NCBI RefSeq assembly: GCF_036231355.1
Contig: NZ_CP109496.1
Location: forward strand, 1,116,001-1,180,000
Source: Streptomyces sp. NBC_01431
Lineage (GTDB): Bacteria > Actinomycetota > Actinomycetes > Streptomycetales > Streptomycetaceae
DNA: 64,000 nucleotides
Direction: 5' to 3'
Positions 46,426 to 54,127 of the stretch are shown in pieces. The notes under the pieces are model-generated. The model did no database searches, was not told the origin of the DNA, and worked only from the letters and a program-made list of their open reading frames with translations. The translations under genes and the position numbers were made by a program. Each line of letters begins with the position of its first letter. Position 1 is the stretch's first letter.

Positions 46426-47177
46426 ACGTGGGGCTCCGCTTCGGTGCTGAGGAGGATCTCGGCGATGTGCAGGGCTCGCAGCGGGGCGTCCTGGCGGTGG
46501 AGGATGCCGCCGATGTGCATCAGGCAGGAGTTGTCGGCGCCGCACAGCACTTCGGCACCGGTCGATGCGGCGTGGGCCACCTTGTCGGTGCCCATCGCGG
46601 CGGACACGTCCGGGTTCTTGACGGCGAAGGTGCCGCCGAAGCCGCAGCATTCGTCGGCGCCCGGGAGTTCGCGCAGTTCCAGGCCCTTCACGGCTTCCAG
46701 CAGTCTGCGGGGCCGGTCGCCGAGCCCCAGCGTGCGCAGGCCGTGGCAGGAGGGGTGGTAGGTGACGGTGTGCGGGAAGTACGCGCCGACGTCGGTCACG
46801 CCGAGCACGTCGACGAGGAACTCGCTCAGCTCGTACACGCGCGGGCCCAGCGATCGCGCGATCTCGCCCAGCTCGGGACCGCGCCCTTCGGCCGCGGCCT
46901 TGTGGCCGATGCGCGGATAGTTGTCGCGCACCATCGCCGCGCAGGAGCCGGACGGGGTGACCACGTGGTCGTACCCGTCGAAGACCCGGCCCATCCGCCG
47001 CACCAGGGGTTCGGTCTCGTGCCGGTAGCCGGTGTTGTACTGCGGCTGTCCGCAACACGTCTGCCCGGCGGGAAAGTCGACCTCCACCCCGAGCCGTTCG
47101 AGCAGCTTCACCGTCGCGATGCCGGTGGCGGGGTACACCGCGTCGTTGACGCAGGTGACGAAGAGTGCGACGCGCAT
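46422..47177 (-). CDS. lutA: L-lactate utilisation iron-sulfur protein LutA
   Basis: This 251-residue protein has two CCG-type cysteine-rich domains: GQTCCGQPQYNTGY near residue 40 and ADECCGFGGTFAV near residue 185. These are cofactor or iron-sulfur binding domains of the heterodisulfide-reductase type. It is first in the lut operon. No Shine-Dalgarno sequence is visible, but TATCCT (47189-47184) ends 6 bases before ATG 47177, suggesting leaderless mRNA. No LldR/FadR regulator gene is adjacent. Confidence 0.92.
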   Translation of the reverse strand: MRVALFVTCVNDAVYPATGIATVKLLERLGVEVDFPAGQTCCGQPQYNTGYRHETEPLVRRMGRVFDGYDHVVTPSGSCAAMVRDNYPRIGHKAAAEGRGPELGEIARSLGPRVYELSEFLVDVLGVTDVGAYFPHTVTYHPSCHGLRTLGLGDRPRRLLEAVKGLELRELPGADECCGFGGTFAVKNPDVSAAMGTDKVAHAASTGAEVLCGADNSCLMHIGGILHRQDAPLRALHIAEILLSTEAEPHV

Positions 47178-47225
47178 GGTCGGAGGATATGCCGCACCGG
47201 GGCCGCGCGACAGGACCGTGATCGT

Positions 47226-48485
47226 TCACCAGACGAGGTGCAGCGCCTCCGGGGACCGGTGGATCATCGTCGGCCGCATGACGACCGGTCTGTCCTCCGC
47301 CAGCCGCAGTCCCGGCAGCCGGGTGCTGAGCAGTTCCAGGGTGATCCGCAGCTGTTCGCGGGCCAGTTGGGAGCCAGGACAGCCGTGTACGCCGTATCCG
47401 AAGGCGAGGTGGCGGGCCGGAGTGCGGGTGATGTCGAAGACGTCGGGCCGCTCGTGCCGACTGGGGTCCCGGTTGGCCGAACCGTACGCGATGAACACCA
47501 CTGTCCCGGTGGGCAGTTCGGTGCCGGACAGGATGACCGGGCGGGTCGTGACGCGGCGGAAGCCCTGGATCGGGCTGTCGTAGCGGGCCGCCTCTTCGAC
47601 GGCGGCCGGGATCATTTCGGGCTTCGCGCACAGGAGCTCCCACTGCGCGCGGTGGCGCAGCAGGTGCAGCAGTGTCGTTCCGATCAGGGCGCTGGTGGTG
47701 AGGTGCCCGGCGAGCAGGAAGTTTTGCAGGTGGGCGACCATTTCGTGGCGCTCGTCGAGGGTGAGTTCGTCGGTCGCCGACCCGCCGCCGGGAGCGAGCG
47801 CGGTGATCAGGCCGGTACACAGGTCGTCCTGCGGGTGGGCGCGCCGGTCCCGTATGTACGTGTCGAGGAGATGTTGCAGCGCGACGACGTCACGGGCGGC
47901 CGCGAGCTGGTCCGGCTCCTCCATCGGGCGGAAGAGCAACTGCTCGGCCCGGTGGCCGCCGTGCACGGCGAGCGGAACATCAGCGGCGTCCAGGCCGATC
48001 AGCCGCCCGATCACCGCGCCGGGGAGCTGGAGCGCGTACTCCGCCATGAGTTCGGCCGAGCCGCGTTGCGCGAAGGCGTCGACCAGCGCCGAGGCCCGTT
48101 CGGCCGCGTACGGGACGATGGCGGCGACCCGCGAGGGCGACAGGCCGTGGACGATCGGGGCGCGCAGTCGCTGGTGCAGAGCTCCGTCCGAGCTGACCAC
48201 CACGGGCCGGCCGCCTAAACCCCGGCCCATCTCGGCGAGCACCGTGGGTCCGGGAAGGACGTCCGGGCGCAGCGCGTTGGCGGAGGAGAACGCTTCGGGG
48301 CGGCGCAGCACTTCACGCACGTCCGCGTCGCGCGCCACCAGCCAGGCGTCCAGCTCCGGCACGAAGGTCAGACCCTCGGCGTGCCGGGCCCGCGCATAGT
48401 GCGGATAGGGGTCGCGCTGCAGCGCGTCGAGCCGAGCGTGCTCATGCCGGTCCACAGGCCCATCGTCTACGACGTCCGGCGACAT
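47226..48485 (-). CDS. Cytochrome P450 (second), with TTA codon
   Basis: This P450 of about 419 residues has heme motif FGYGVHGCPGSQLA, I-helix LLAGHLTTSALIG and EEAAR (ExxR). In-frame TTA at 48218-48216 (Leu in GRGLGGRP) makes it a probable bldA target, tying it to development or secondary metabolism. The start is uncertain: ATG 48485 has no good SD, and a TTG lies at 48503. No ferredoxin or pathway genes are adjacent, but six LacI-type palindromes lie directly upstream. The substrate is unknown. Confidence 0.88.
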   Translation of the reverse strand: MSPDVVDDGPVDRHEHARLDALQRDPYPHYARARHAEGLTFVPELDAWLVARDADVREVLRRPEAFSSANALRPDVLPGPTVLAEMGRGLGGRPVVVSSDGALHQRLRAPIVHGLSPSRVAAIVPYAAERASALVDAFAQRGSAELMAEYALQLPGAVIGRLIGLDAADVPLAVHGGHRAEQLLFRPMEEPDQLAAARDVVALQHLLDTYIRDRRAHPQDDLCTGLITALAPGGGSATDELTLDERHEMVAHLQNFLLAGHLTTSALIGTTLLHLLRHRAQWELLCAKPEMIPAAVEEAARYDSPIQGFRRVTTRPVILSGTELPTGTVVFIAYGSANRDPSRHERPDVFDITRTPARHLAFGYGVHGCPGSQLAREQLRITLELLSTRLPGLRLAEDRPVVMRPTMIHRSPEALHLVW

Positions 48486-48546
48486 CGGAAGAGCGCCGGG
48501 CAAGCGGAAGGGGGCGGGTGGGGGGCGAGCGGGGGCAGGGTGGTGG

Positions 48547-48699
48547 TGGGAGCGCTCTCACTCCGGGGGCACGCGTGAGAGCGCTCTCGGGCAGGGGCGC
48601 GTGAGAGCGCCCTCGGGTGCGCGCGGGGTCGGGAGCGCCCTCGGGTGGACTCGCTTCCGAGAGCGCTCCCGGGCCGTCTCACGCCCGAGAGCGCTTTGG
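48547..48699. promoter_or_regulatory. Array of six 14-bp LacI-type palindromic sites, about 28 bp apart
   Basis: Sites start at 48547 (TGGGAGCGCTCTCA), 48576 (TGAGAGCGCTCTCG), 48602 (TGAGAGCGCCCTCG), 48630 (CGGGAGCGCCCTCG), 48658 (CGAGAGCGCTCCCG) and 48686 (CGAGAGCGCTTTGG). Start-to-start distances are 29, 26, 28, 28 and 28 bp. All share GAGCGC. Site 1 differs at one base from TGGGAGCGCTCCCA, the published CebR operator of Streptomyces. The array lies between the aldolase stop and the P450 start, both minus strand. Confidence 0.75.
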
Positions 48700-48726
48700 C
48701 CGGGCCGACCGGTTCGTACGGGCGGC

Positions 48727-49584
48727 TCAACTCGTCCCGTCGAGGACTCCGATGAGCCGGGTGACGGTCGCGGCCATCGCCTGGCGGCCGACCGTCAGGT
48801 AGGTGCGGGCGTCCACCGCTTCGGGATGGGCGGCGAGATAGGCGCGGATGGCGTCGGTCATGGCGATGTTCAGCGCGGTGCCGATGTTGACCTTGGCGAT
48901 GCCGCCGACGACCGCCGCCGACAGCGCCTTGTCCGGAACTCCGGAGGAGCCGTGCAGGACCAGCGGCACCCTGAGGGCTTCGTCGAGTCTGGCGAGCAGG
49001 GCGTGGTCCAGTTGGGCGGTGCGCGAGGTCATGGCGTGCGAGCTGCCGATCGCGACGGCGAGCGCGTCCACGCCCGACTCGGCCACGAACTGCCGCGCCT
49101 GGCCGGGGTCGGTACGCGCACCGGGGGCGTGGGCGTCCAGTGGGGCCTTGCCGTCCTTGCCGCCCACCTCCCCCAACTCGGCTTCGATCCAAAGGCCTTG
49201 GGTGTGCGCCCAGTCGGCTGCGGCGCGCGTCGCGGCCAGGTTCTCCTCGTACGGCAGATGGGCCGCGTCGTACATCGCGGAGCTGAATCCCGCGTCGACC
49301 GCCTGGCGCAGGAGTTCGTCCTGCTTGACGTGGTCGAGGTGCAGCGCGACCGGTACGGACGCGGCTTCGGCGGCTGCGGCGGCGGCGCGGGCGAGCGGCA
49401 GGACCCGGCCGTAGCGGAACTTGACGACGTTCTCGCTGACCTGGAGCACGACCGGCGACTTGGCCGCTTCGGCGCCCGCGATGACCGCCTCGGCGTGTTC
49501 CAGCGTGATGATGTTGAAGGCCGCGACCGCGCGGCGTTTGTCGGCGGCTTCGGCGACGAGCGCGCCGGTCCGTGCGAGTGGCAT
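48727..49584 (-). CDS. Class II fructose/tagatose-bisphosphate aldolase
   Basis: This 285-residue zinc aldolase is of the GatY/KbaY/Fba class. VPVALHLDHVKQ carries the zinc His and catalytic Asp, GLWIEAELGEVGGKDG is the next metal segment and PLVLHGSSGVPD another. It cleaves or forms a ketose-1,6-bisphosphate. Together with a SIS-domain isomerase and a DeoR-type regulator, this resembles an N-acetylgalactosamine/tagatose pathway (aga/gat). The ATG overlaps the stop of a mini-ORF (TGATG). No kinase or deacetylase gene is adjacent. Confidence 0.88.
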   Translation of the reverse strand: MPLARTGALVAEAADKRRAVAAFNIITLEHAEAVIAGAEAAKSPVVLQVSENVVKFRYGRVLPLARAAAAAAEAASVPVALHLDHVKQDELLRQAVDAGFSSAMYDAAHLPYEENLAATRAAADWAHTQGLWIEAELGEVGGKDGKAPLDAHAPGARTDPGQARQFVAESGVDALAVAIGSSHAMTSRTAQLDHALLARLDEALRVPLVLHGSSGVPDKALSAAVVGGIAKVNIGTALNIAMTDAIRAYLAAHPEAVDARTYLTVGRQAMAATVTRLIGVLDGTS

Positions 49585-49718
49585 CAGTGCTTCCCCTTCA
49601 GCTTCGTCACGTTGACTTGCGTGGCGTCGTCCATGTGCGGCGCGTTTGTGTGCGGCACGTTCATGTGCGGCGCCTCCATGTGCTCCGCGTTCACCTGCGT
49701 GGCGTTCATCTGCGGCAC
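49584..49718 (-). CDS. Pentapeptide-repeat mini-ORF upstream of the aldolase gene
   Basis: A GTG-initiated frame of 44 residues reads as five-residue repeats around MNAPH (QMNAT, QVNAE, HMEAP, HMNVP, HTNAP). At the DNA level it is six 15-bp units in tandem from 49633 to 49722. The stop overlaps the aldolase ATG as TGATG. No good SD is visible, so translation is uncertain. It could be a decayed or expanding repeat, or a coupling peptide. Confidence 0.4.
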   Translation of the reverse strand: MPQMNATQVNAEHMEAPHMNVPHTNAPHMDDATQVNVTKLKGKH

Positions 49719-49722
49719 GAGC
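49633..49722. repeat. Six tandem 15-bp repeats
   Basis: Units on the plus strand such as ATGTGCGGCGCGTTT and GTGTGCGGCACGTTC start every 15 bp from 49633 and keep the reading frame of the mini-ORF. Divergence rises toward 49722. Confidence 0.7.
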
Positions 49723-49731
49723 CCGGCCGGG

Positions 49732-50616
49732 TCAGGCGCCGTCGAGGATGACGGAGCGGGTGAGGTGGCGTGGGCGGTCCGGGTCGAGTCCGCGGGCAGC
49801 GGCGACGGCCACAGCCAGGCGCTGGGCGCGCACGAGTTCGGCGAGCGGGTCCAGGCGACCCTCGATCCACATCGCGCCGGTGTCGGCCACCTGCCCGGCG
49901 AGGCCTTCGGGGGCTTGCCCGAACATCCAGGTGGCAGTGGTGGTGGTCGAGATGCTGATGGGTCCGTGGCGGTATTCCATCGCCGGGTACGCCTCGGTCC
50001 AGGACAGGGATGCCTCGCGCATCTTCAGCGCGGCTTCCTGGGCGAGGCCGTTGGTCCAGCCGCGCCCGAGGAAGGTGAACTGGGTGCAGCCCACCAGGCC
50101 TTCGGGGAGCGGTTCGGCCAGTGCCGTGCGGGCGTCGGCGACGGCCTGCTCGGTGTGCAGCCCGAGGTGGGCGCGCAGCAGGGTGAGGGCGGTGGTGGCG
50201 AAGCGGGTCTGGACGACCGACTCCTCGTCGGCGAAGTCGAGCACGACGATGTCGTCGGCGGCCTGCATGACCGGGGTGCTCGGGTCGGCCGTGATGGCGG
50301 TGGTACGGACCCGGCCGCGCACCGCCGCGAGCAGGTCGAGCACCTCGGTGGTGGTACCGGAGCGGGTCAGCGCGACGATCCGGTCGTAGGAGCGTCCGGT
50401 GGGGAATTCGGAGGCCGCGAAGGCGTCGGTCTCGCCCAGGCCCGCGCCTTCGCGGAGTGCGGCGACGGCCTGCGCCATGAAGAAGGAGGTGCCGCAGCCG
50501 ACGACGGCGACGCGTTCGCCGGGCGCCGGCAGTGCGTCCTTGTGCTGGACCGCGAGTTCGGCCGCCCGCTTCCAGCATTCGGGCTGACTGCTCAGTTCGT
50601 TCTCGACATGGCTCAT
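49732..50616 (-). CDS. SIS-domain sugar-phosphate isomerase/deaminase (AgaS-like)
   Basis: This protein of about 294 residues has two SIS domains. VAVVGCGTSFFMAQAVAALR opens the first, ALTRSGTTTEVLDLL is the phosphosugar Ser/Thr loop, and FLGRGWTNGLAQEAALKMRE begins the second. It resembles the isomerase half of glucosamine synthase and AgaS deaminase-isomerases for galactosamine-6-phosphate. It is first in an operon with the class II aldolase and is divergent from a DeoR gene. GGGAG precedes ATG 50616. The exact sugar is inferred from the neighbours. Confidence 0.85.
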   Translation of the reverse strand: MSHVENELSSQPECWKRAAELAVQHKDALPAPGERVAVVGCGTSFFMAQAVAALREGAGLGETDAFAASEFPTGRSYDRIVALTRSGTTTEVLDLLAAVRGRVRTTAITADPSTPVMQAADDIVVLDFADEESVVQTRFATTALTLLRAHLGLHTEQAVADARTALAEPLPEGLVGCTQFTFLGRGWTNGLAQEAALKMREASLSWTEAYPAMEYRHGPISISTTTTATWMFGQAPEGLAGQVADTGAMWIEGRLDPLAELVRAQRLAVAVAAARGLDPDRPRHLTRSVILDGA

Positions 50617-50649
50617 GCCGGGCTCCCACCCTCTGAATCTGACGGGCCT

Positions 50650-50697
50650 ATGCTTGTTTATGCAAAATATATCGCTCTTTCGAGCACAATCAAGCAT
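50650..50697. promoter_or_regulatory. DeoR-type operator pair between the SIS operon and deoR-like gene
   Basis: ATGCTTG (50650-50656) and CAAGCAT (50691-50697) are perfect inverted repeats flanking an AT-rich segment that must hold the two divergent promoters. The arrangement suits a looping or tetrameric DeoR repressor. Confidence 0.6.
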
Positions 50698-50755
50698 GCG
50701 ACTGTGCGCTAAGGTCATTACGGACGGTCACCGGTACGAAGAACGGAGGGTGCGG

Positions 50756-51535
50756 ATGTCGCGCGACGCCCGCTGGCAGGCACTGCTCGAACTCCTCGTG
50801 GAGCAGGGTCGCCTTGAGGTCGACGAGGCGGCGACGGCCCTCGGCGTGTCGGCGGCCACCATCCGCCGCGACTTCGACCAGCTCGCCGAGCAGCAGATGC
50901 TGGTGCGCACGCGGGGCGGCGCGGTCGTGCACGGCGTCTCCTACGAACTCCCCCTGCGCTACAAGACGGCGCGGCAGGCCTCGGAGAAACAGCGGATCGC
51001 GAAGGCGGTGGCGGCTCTGGTCGCCCCCGGCGAGGCGGTGGGTCTGACGGGCGGCACCACGACGACGGAGGTCGCCCGCGCGCTGGCCGTGCGGCCCGAA
51101 CTGGCCGCCGGATCACCGGCGTTGACGATTGTGACCAATGCGCTCAACATCGCCAACGAGCTCGCGGTTCGCCCACAGTTCAAGATCGTGGTGACGGGCG
51201 GGGTGGCCCGCCCCCAGTCGTACGAGCTGACGGGGCCGCTCGCGGGCGGGGTGCTGAACCAGATCACCATGGATGTGGCGGTGCTCGGCGTCGGCGCCTT
51301 CGATGTGACGCACGGGGCATCGGCGCACGACGAGGACGAGGCCGGCATCAACCGGCTGCTGTGCGAGCGGGCCGAACGGGTCATCGTGGCGGCGGACTCC
51401 ACGAAGCTGGGCAAGCGCACGTTCGCCCGGATCTGCGCGACGTCCCAGGTCGGCACGCTGGTCACCGACACGGCGGTCTCGCCGGAGACGGCGGCGCGGT
51501 TCACCGAGGCCGGGGTGAGGGTCCTCGCGGTGTGA
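50756..51535 (+). CDS. DeoR/GlpR-family repressor (AgaR-like)
   Basis: This 259-residue regulator has an N-terminal HTH (LLVEQGRLEVDEAATALGVS, then SAATIRRDFDQLAEQQMLVRTRGGAVV) and a C-terminal sugar-phosphate sensing domain (VGLTGGTTTTEVARAL, VVTGGVARPQSYELTG). GGAGGG precedes ATG 50756. It is divergent from the SIS/aldolase operon with inverted repeats in between, so it very probably represses that operon until a sugar phosphate binds. Confidence 0.9.
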   Translation: MSRDARWQALLELLVEQGRLEVDEAATALGVSAATIRRDFDQLAEQQMLVRTRGGAVVHGVSYELPLRYKTARQASEKQRIAKAVAALVAPGEAVGLTGGTTTTEVARALAVRPELAAGSPALTIVTNALNIANELAVRPQFKIVVTGGVARPQSYELTGPLAGGVLNQITMDVAVLGVGAFDVTHGASAHDEDEAGINRLLCERAERVIVAADSTKLGKRTFARICATSQVGTLVTDTAVSPETAARFTEAGVRVLAV

Positions 51536-51587
51536 CCCGCCGACGAGCCCGCCCTGTGGGCTGGGCATACGGTCCACCCACACACCC

Positions 51588-51608
51588 CGGGCCCGACCGG
51601 CGGGCCCG
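51588..51608. terminator. Possible terminator between convergent genes
   Basis: CGGGCCCG is present at 51588 and 51601, able to form a short GC stem between the convergent DeoR and hydrolase genes. Confidence 0.35.
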
Positions 51609-51625
51609 CCCCCCCGGCCGCGCTC

Positions 51626-52414
51626 TCAGGCGGTCAGGAAACGGGCGATCCGTTCGCCCCACGTGGCGATGTCCGCCGAGTCCGACGAGACGTGCAGGCG
51701 CGCACCCGGCAGGATCGCCGCGAGCTGCTGCGCCGTCGACAGCGGGTGGACCGGATCGTCGGCCAGCGCCAACAGCAGGGCAGGTTGGGTCAGTTGGGCG
51801 AGGGCGTCGCGGTCGGGGAGGTCGGAGTCGGCGAGGCCCCGGTACACGGCGGGCACGAGATCGCCCTCCACACCGCACTCGCGCGGCGGGTATCCCGGCA
51901 CTCCGGCGAGGGAGGGCGGCACGCGGGTGGCGGCCGTCAGGGCGGTCAGGATTTCGGCGCCGCGCTGCTCCACGAGGTCGGCGACCTTACGGTAGCCGGC
52001 CGCCTGGGCCGGGCGGGTCTCCCAGGCGGTCGGCGGGATGAGCAGCACCAACCGGTCTAAGAGCAGCGGCTGTTGGAGCGCCGCGTGCAACACCGTCGCA
52101 CAGCCGAGGGAGGAACCCATGCCGGTCACCGGCGCCTCGCCACCGAGGTGGCCGAGCAGGGCGACGAGGTCCTTCGCGAACCGGTCGAAGCGGTAGTCGG
52201 CCGGGTTGGGGCGGCCGGTGGAGGCGCCGTGGCCGCGGGCGTCGTACCGGACGAAGCGATGCGTGGGCAGCCGCTCAACCGGCTCCCAGCTGAACATGCC
52301 GAGCCCGGCTTCGACCTCGCGGCTCAGCGGGGCTCCGTGCGCGTAGACGGCGAGCGGGCCCTCACCGGTGTCGTCGTAGTCGAGGCGTGTGCCGTCGGGG
52401 AGCGTGAAATGCAC
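51626..52414 (-). CDS. Alpha/beta hydrolase with TTA codon, catalytic His apparently lost
   Basis: This 262-residue alpha/beta-hydrolase-fold protein has the oxyanion region YAHGAP, nucleophile elbow GMGSSLG and a likely acid in LADDPVHP. The segment where the catalytic His normally lies reads VSSDSADIATWGERI and has no His. In-frame TTA at 52060-52058 (Leu in PLLLDRLV) makes it a probable bldA target. It may be a binding protein or pseudo-enzyme. It is monocistronic, convergent with the DeoR gene. Confidence 0.8.
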   Translation of the reverse strand: MHFTLPDGTRLDYDDTGEGPLAVYAHGAPLSREVEAGLGMFSWEPVERLPTHRFVRYDARGHGASTGRPNPADYRFDRFAKDLVALLGHLGGEAPVTGMGSSLGCATVLHAALQQPLLLDRLVLLIPPTAWETRPAQAAGYRKVADLVEQRGAEILTALTAATRVPPSLAGVPGYPPRECGVEGDLVPAVYRGLADSDLPDRDALAQLTQPALLLALADDPVHPLSTAQQLAAILPGARLHVSSDSADIATWGERIARFLTA

Positions 52415-52538
52415 GGATCATGCTAACCGGGGCCGGGGGTCCGGGTCCGCTCCCCGGGTTCCGCAGACCACCGACCGAACTCCCTTAGCGCAAGCGGTAG
52501 TTGACGCGAGGACCCAGCGCCCGCTCCCCCGACCCCGC

Positions 52539-53138
52539 TCAGCCGATCCGCAGCGCCGGGAAGATCACCGATTCGAGGAGTCCGAGCAGGGTGTCCTCGC
52601 CGCGGAAGCGGTCCTCGAAGAGGCGCTCGATGCGCAGCATGCCCATGATCATGGGGGCGACGTAGCCGATCGCGGGGTTGTCCGCGGCCACCTCGCCGCG
52701 TTCGACGCCGCGCTGGAGCATCGCGTCCAGTGCGGCGATCTCCGGGTTCAGTACCGTCTCGCGGAGGGCTTCGCGCAGGTCGGGGTGCTTGATGTAGGCC
52801 TGCCCGACGGCTTCCATCAGCTCGGTGTCGGGGCCCTCGCGGCGACCGACCGCCCGCGCCGCCTCACGCAGGTCCCCGGCGAGGGTACCGGTGTCGATGC
52901 CGGTGAAGAAGGAGCAGCGGCTCTTGCCGAGGGCCGCCGTGACGAGCAGGGGCTTGCTCTTCCACTGCCGGTACAGGGTGGCCTTGCCGCACTTGGTGCG
53001 CGCGGCGACGCCCTCCATGGTCACGGAGTCGTAGCCGCCCTCTCTGAGCAGGTCGAGCACGGCGTCGTACAGCTCCAGCTCGCGCTCGGGGCTGATCTTG
53101 CTGCGGCGGGCAGCGGCCGTGGCGGCCTGCGTCGACAT
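52539..53138 (-). CDS. TetR-family repressor
   Basis: This 199-residue regulator has the TetR HTH at about 20-65 (LYDAVLDLLREGGYDSVTM, ARTKCGKATLYRQWKSK) and a C-terminal ligand domain of the TetR_C AcrR-like type. ATG 53138 is preceded by GGAGGG with 5-base spacing. A large palindrome (53199-53234) lies between it and the divergent PAP2 gene, so it probably represses itself and the PAP2/EamA-like operon. The ligand is unknown. Confidence 0.9.
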   Translation of the reverse strand: MSTQAATAAARRSKISPERELELYDAVLDLLREGGYDSVTMEGVAARTKCGKATLYRQWKSKPLLVTAALGKSRCSFFTGIDTGTLAGDLREAARAVGRREGPDTELMEAVGQAYIKHPDLREALRETVLNPEIAALDAMLQRGVERGEVAADNPAIGYVAPMIMGMLRIERLFEDRFRGEDTLLGLLESVIFPALRIG

Positions 53139-53198
53139 CGTTCCCTCCGGAGAAAACAAGGGGTGCTCCTGCACATACGAGAGTAGGCTCCGCTCAAC

Positions 53199-53234
53199 CG
53201 AGACGCAAACGTATCGAGACGTTTGCGTCTCGAT
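53199..53234. promoter_or_regulatory. Nested TetR-type palindromes
   Basis: CGAGACGCAAACGT (53199-53212) is repeated inverted as ACGTTTGCGTCTCG (53219-53232), 14-bp arms. Overlapping this, ATCGAGACG (53213) and CGTCTCGAT (53226) form a second 9-bp palindrome with a 4-base centre. Two overlapping operators could serve the divergent promoters. Confidence 0.75.
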
Positions 53235-53308
53235 GACTTTGGATCTAGCCTGCCTATGTTTGCTTCCGTTTTTTCCACGTATTGATCCAGGTTCAAAGGG
53301 GCCGGAGA

Positions 53309-54127
53309 ATGCCTGCCGGTATAACCAAGGGGACGCGTCGCCAGACCCGTCCCACCGGACCGGAGACGACCGCATCCCGGCCGCCCCTGGTACGCGAGCT
53401 GCTGCTCGTGACCGCGCTCTTCCTCGTCTACAAGTTCGGCCGTCAGCTGGCGAACGGGCACGAGGCGAGGGCCTTCGACAACGCCGACCACGTGTGGAGC
53501 TGGGAGCGTGCGCTGCACCTGCCCGGCGAGGGCTCCGTCCAGCATCTGCTGCTGCACGGCGACGCCCTGGTCAAGGCCGCCAACACCTTCTACGCCACGG
53601 TGCACTTCCCGGCCACTGTCGCCTTCCTGGTCTGGCTGTATCTGCGCCGCCCCGAGCACTACCTGTGGTCGCGCCGGGTCCTCGCCGCGCTCACCGCCGG
53701 CGCCCTGGTACTGCACATCACGCTCCCGCTCGCCCCGCCGCGGATGCTCGCGGCGACCGGGCTCATCGACACGGCTCAGGTGTACGGACCCTCCGTGTAC
53801 GCGGCGACACCGGACAACGACGCCATGGCGAACCAGTTCGCCGCGATGCCCTCGCTGCACTTCGGCTGGGCGCTGATGGTCGCCATCGGGCTGATCGCGG
53901 CGACCCGCGGGCGCCTGCGGTGGCTGTGGCTGCTGCATCCGCTGGTCACCCTGCTCGTGGTGGTGGGCACCGCCAACCACTACTGGCTGGACACGATCGT
54001 GGCCGCCGGGATGCTCGGCGCGGTGCTCTGCTTCGTACCGGCACCCCGTCGCGTCACACAGTTGCCTGCGGCATCCATGTCGGACCGGCGCACCGCTGTG
54101 CCGCAACTCTCCGAGGCCGCGCGATGA
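53309..54127 (+). CDS. PAP2/AUR1-like membrane protein
   Basis: This 272-residue protein has six or so membrane helices and the motifs AMPSLHFGWALM and GTANHYWLDTIVA, as in inositol-phosphoryl-ceramide synthase (AUR1)-type PAP2 proteins. It likely moves a phospho-headgroup or removes phosphate from a lipid. CCGGAGA precedes ATG 53309. It is divergent from TetR and coupled to the EamA-like gene by a 4-base overlap (ATGA), so the two are co-regulated. Confidence 0.82.
   Translation: MPAGITKGTRRQTRPTGPETTASRPPLVRELLLVTALFLVYKFGRQLANGHEARAFDNADHVWSWERALHLPGEGSVQHLLLHGDALVKAANTFYATVHFPATVAFLVWLYLRRPEHYLWSRRVLAALTAGALVLHITLPLAPPRMLAATGLIDTAQVYGPSVYAATPDNDAMANQFAAMPSLHFGWALMVAIGLIAATRGRLRWLWLLHPLVTLLVVVGTANHYWLDTIVAAGMLGAVLCFVPAPRRVTQLPAASMSDRRTAVPQLSEAAR

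Noticed and set aside
48547..48699. CRISPR-like array
   Set aside because: The regular 28-bp period recalls a CRISPR, but the repeated units are only 14 bp, imperfect and palindromic, spacers are about 14 bp and no cas genes are near.
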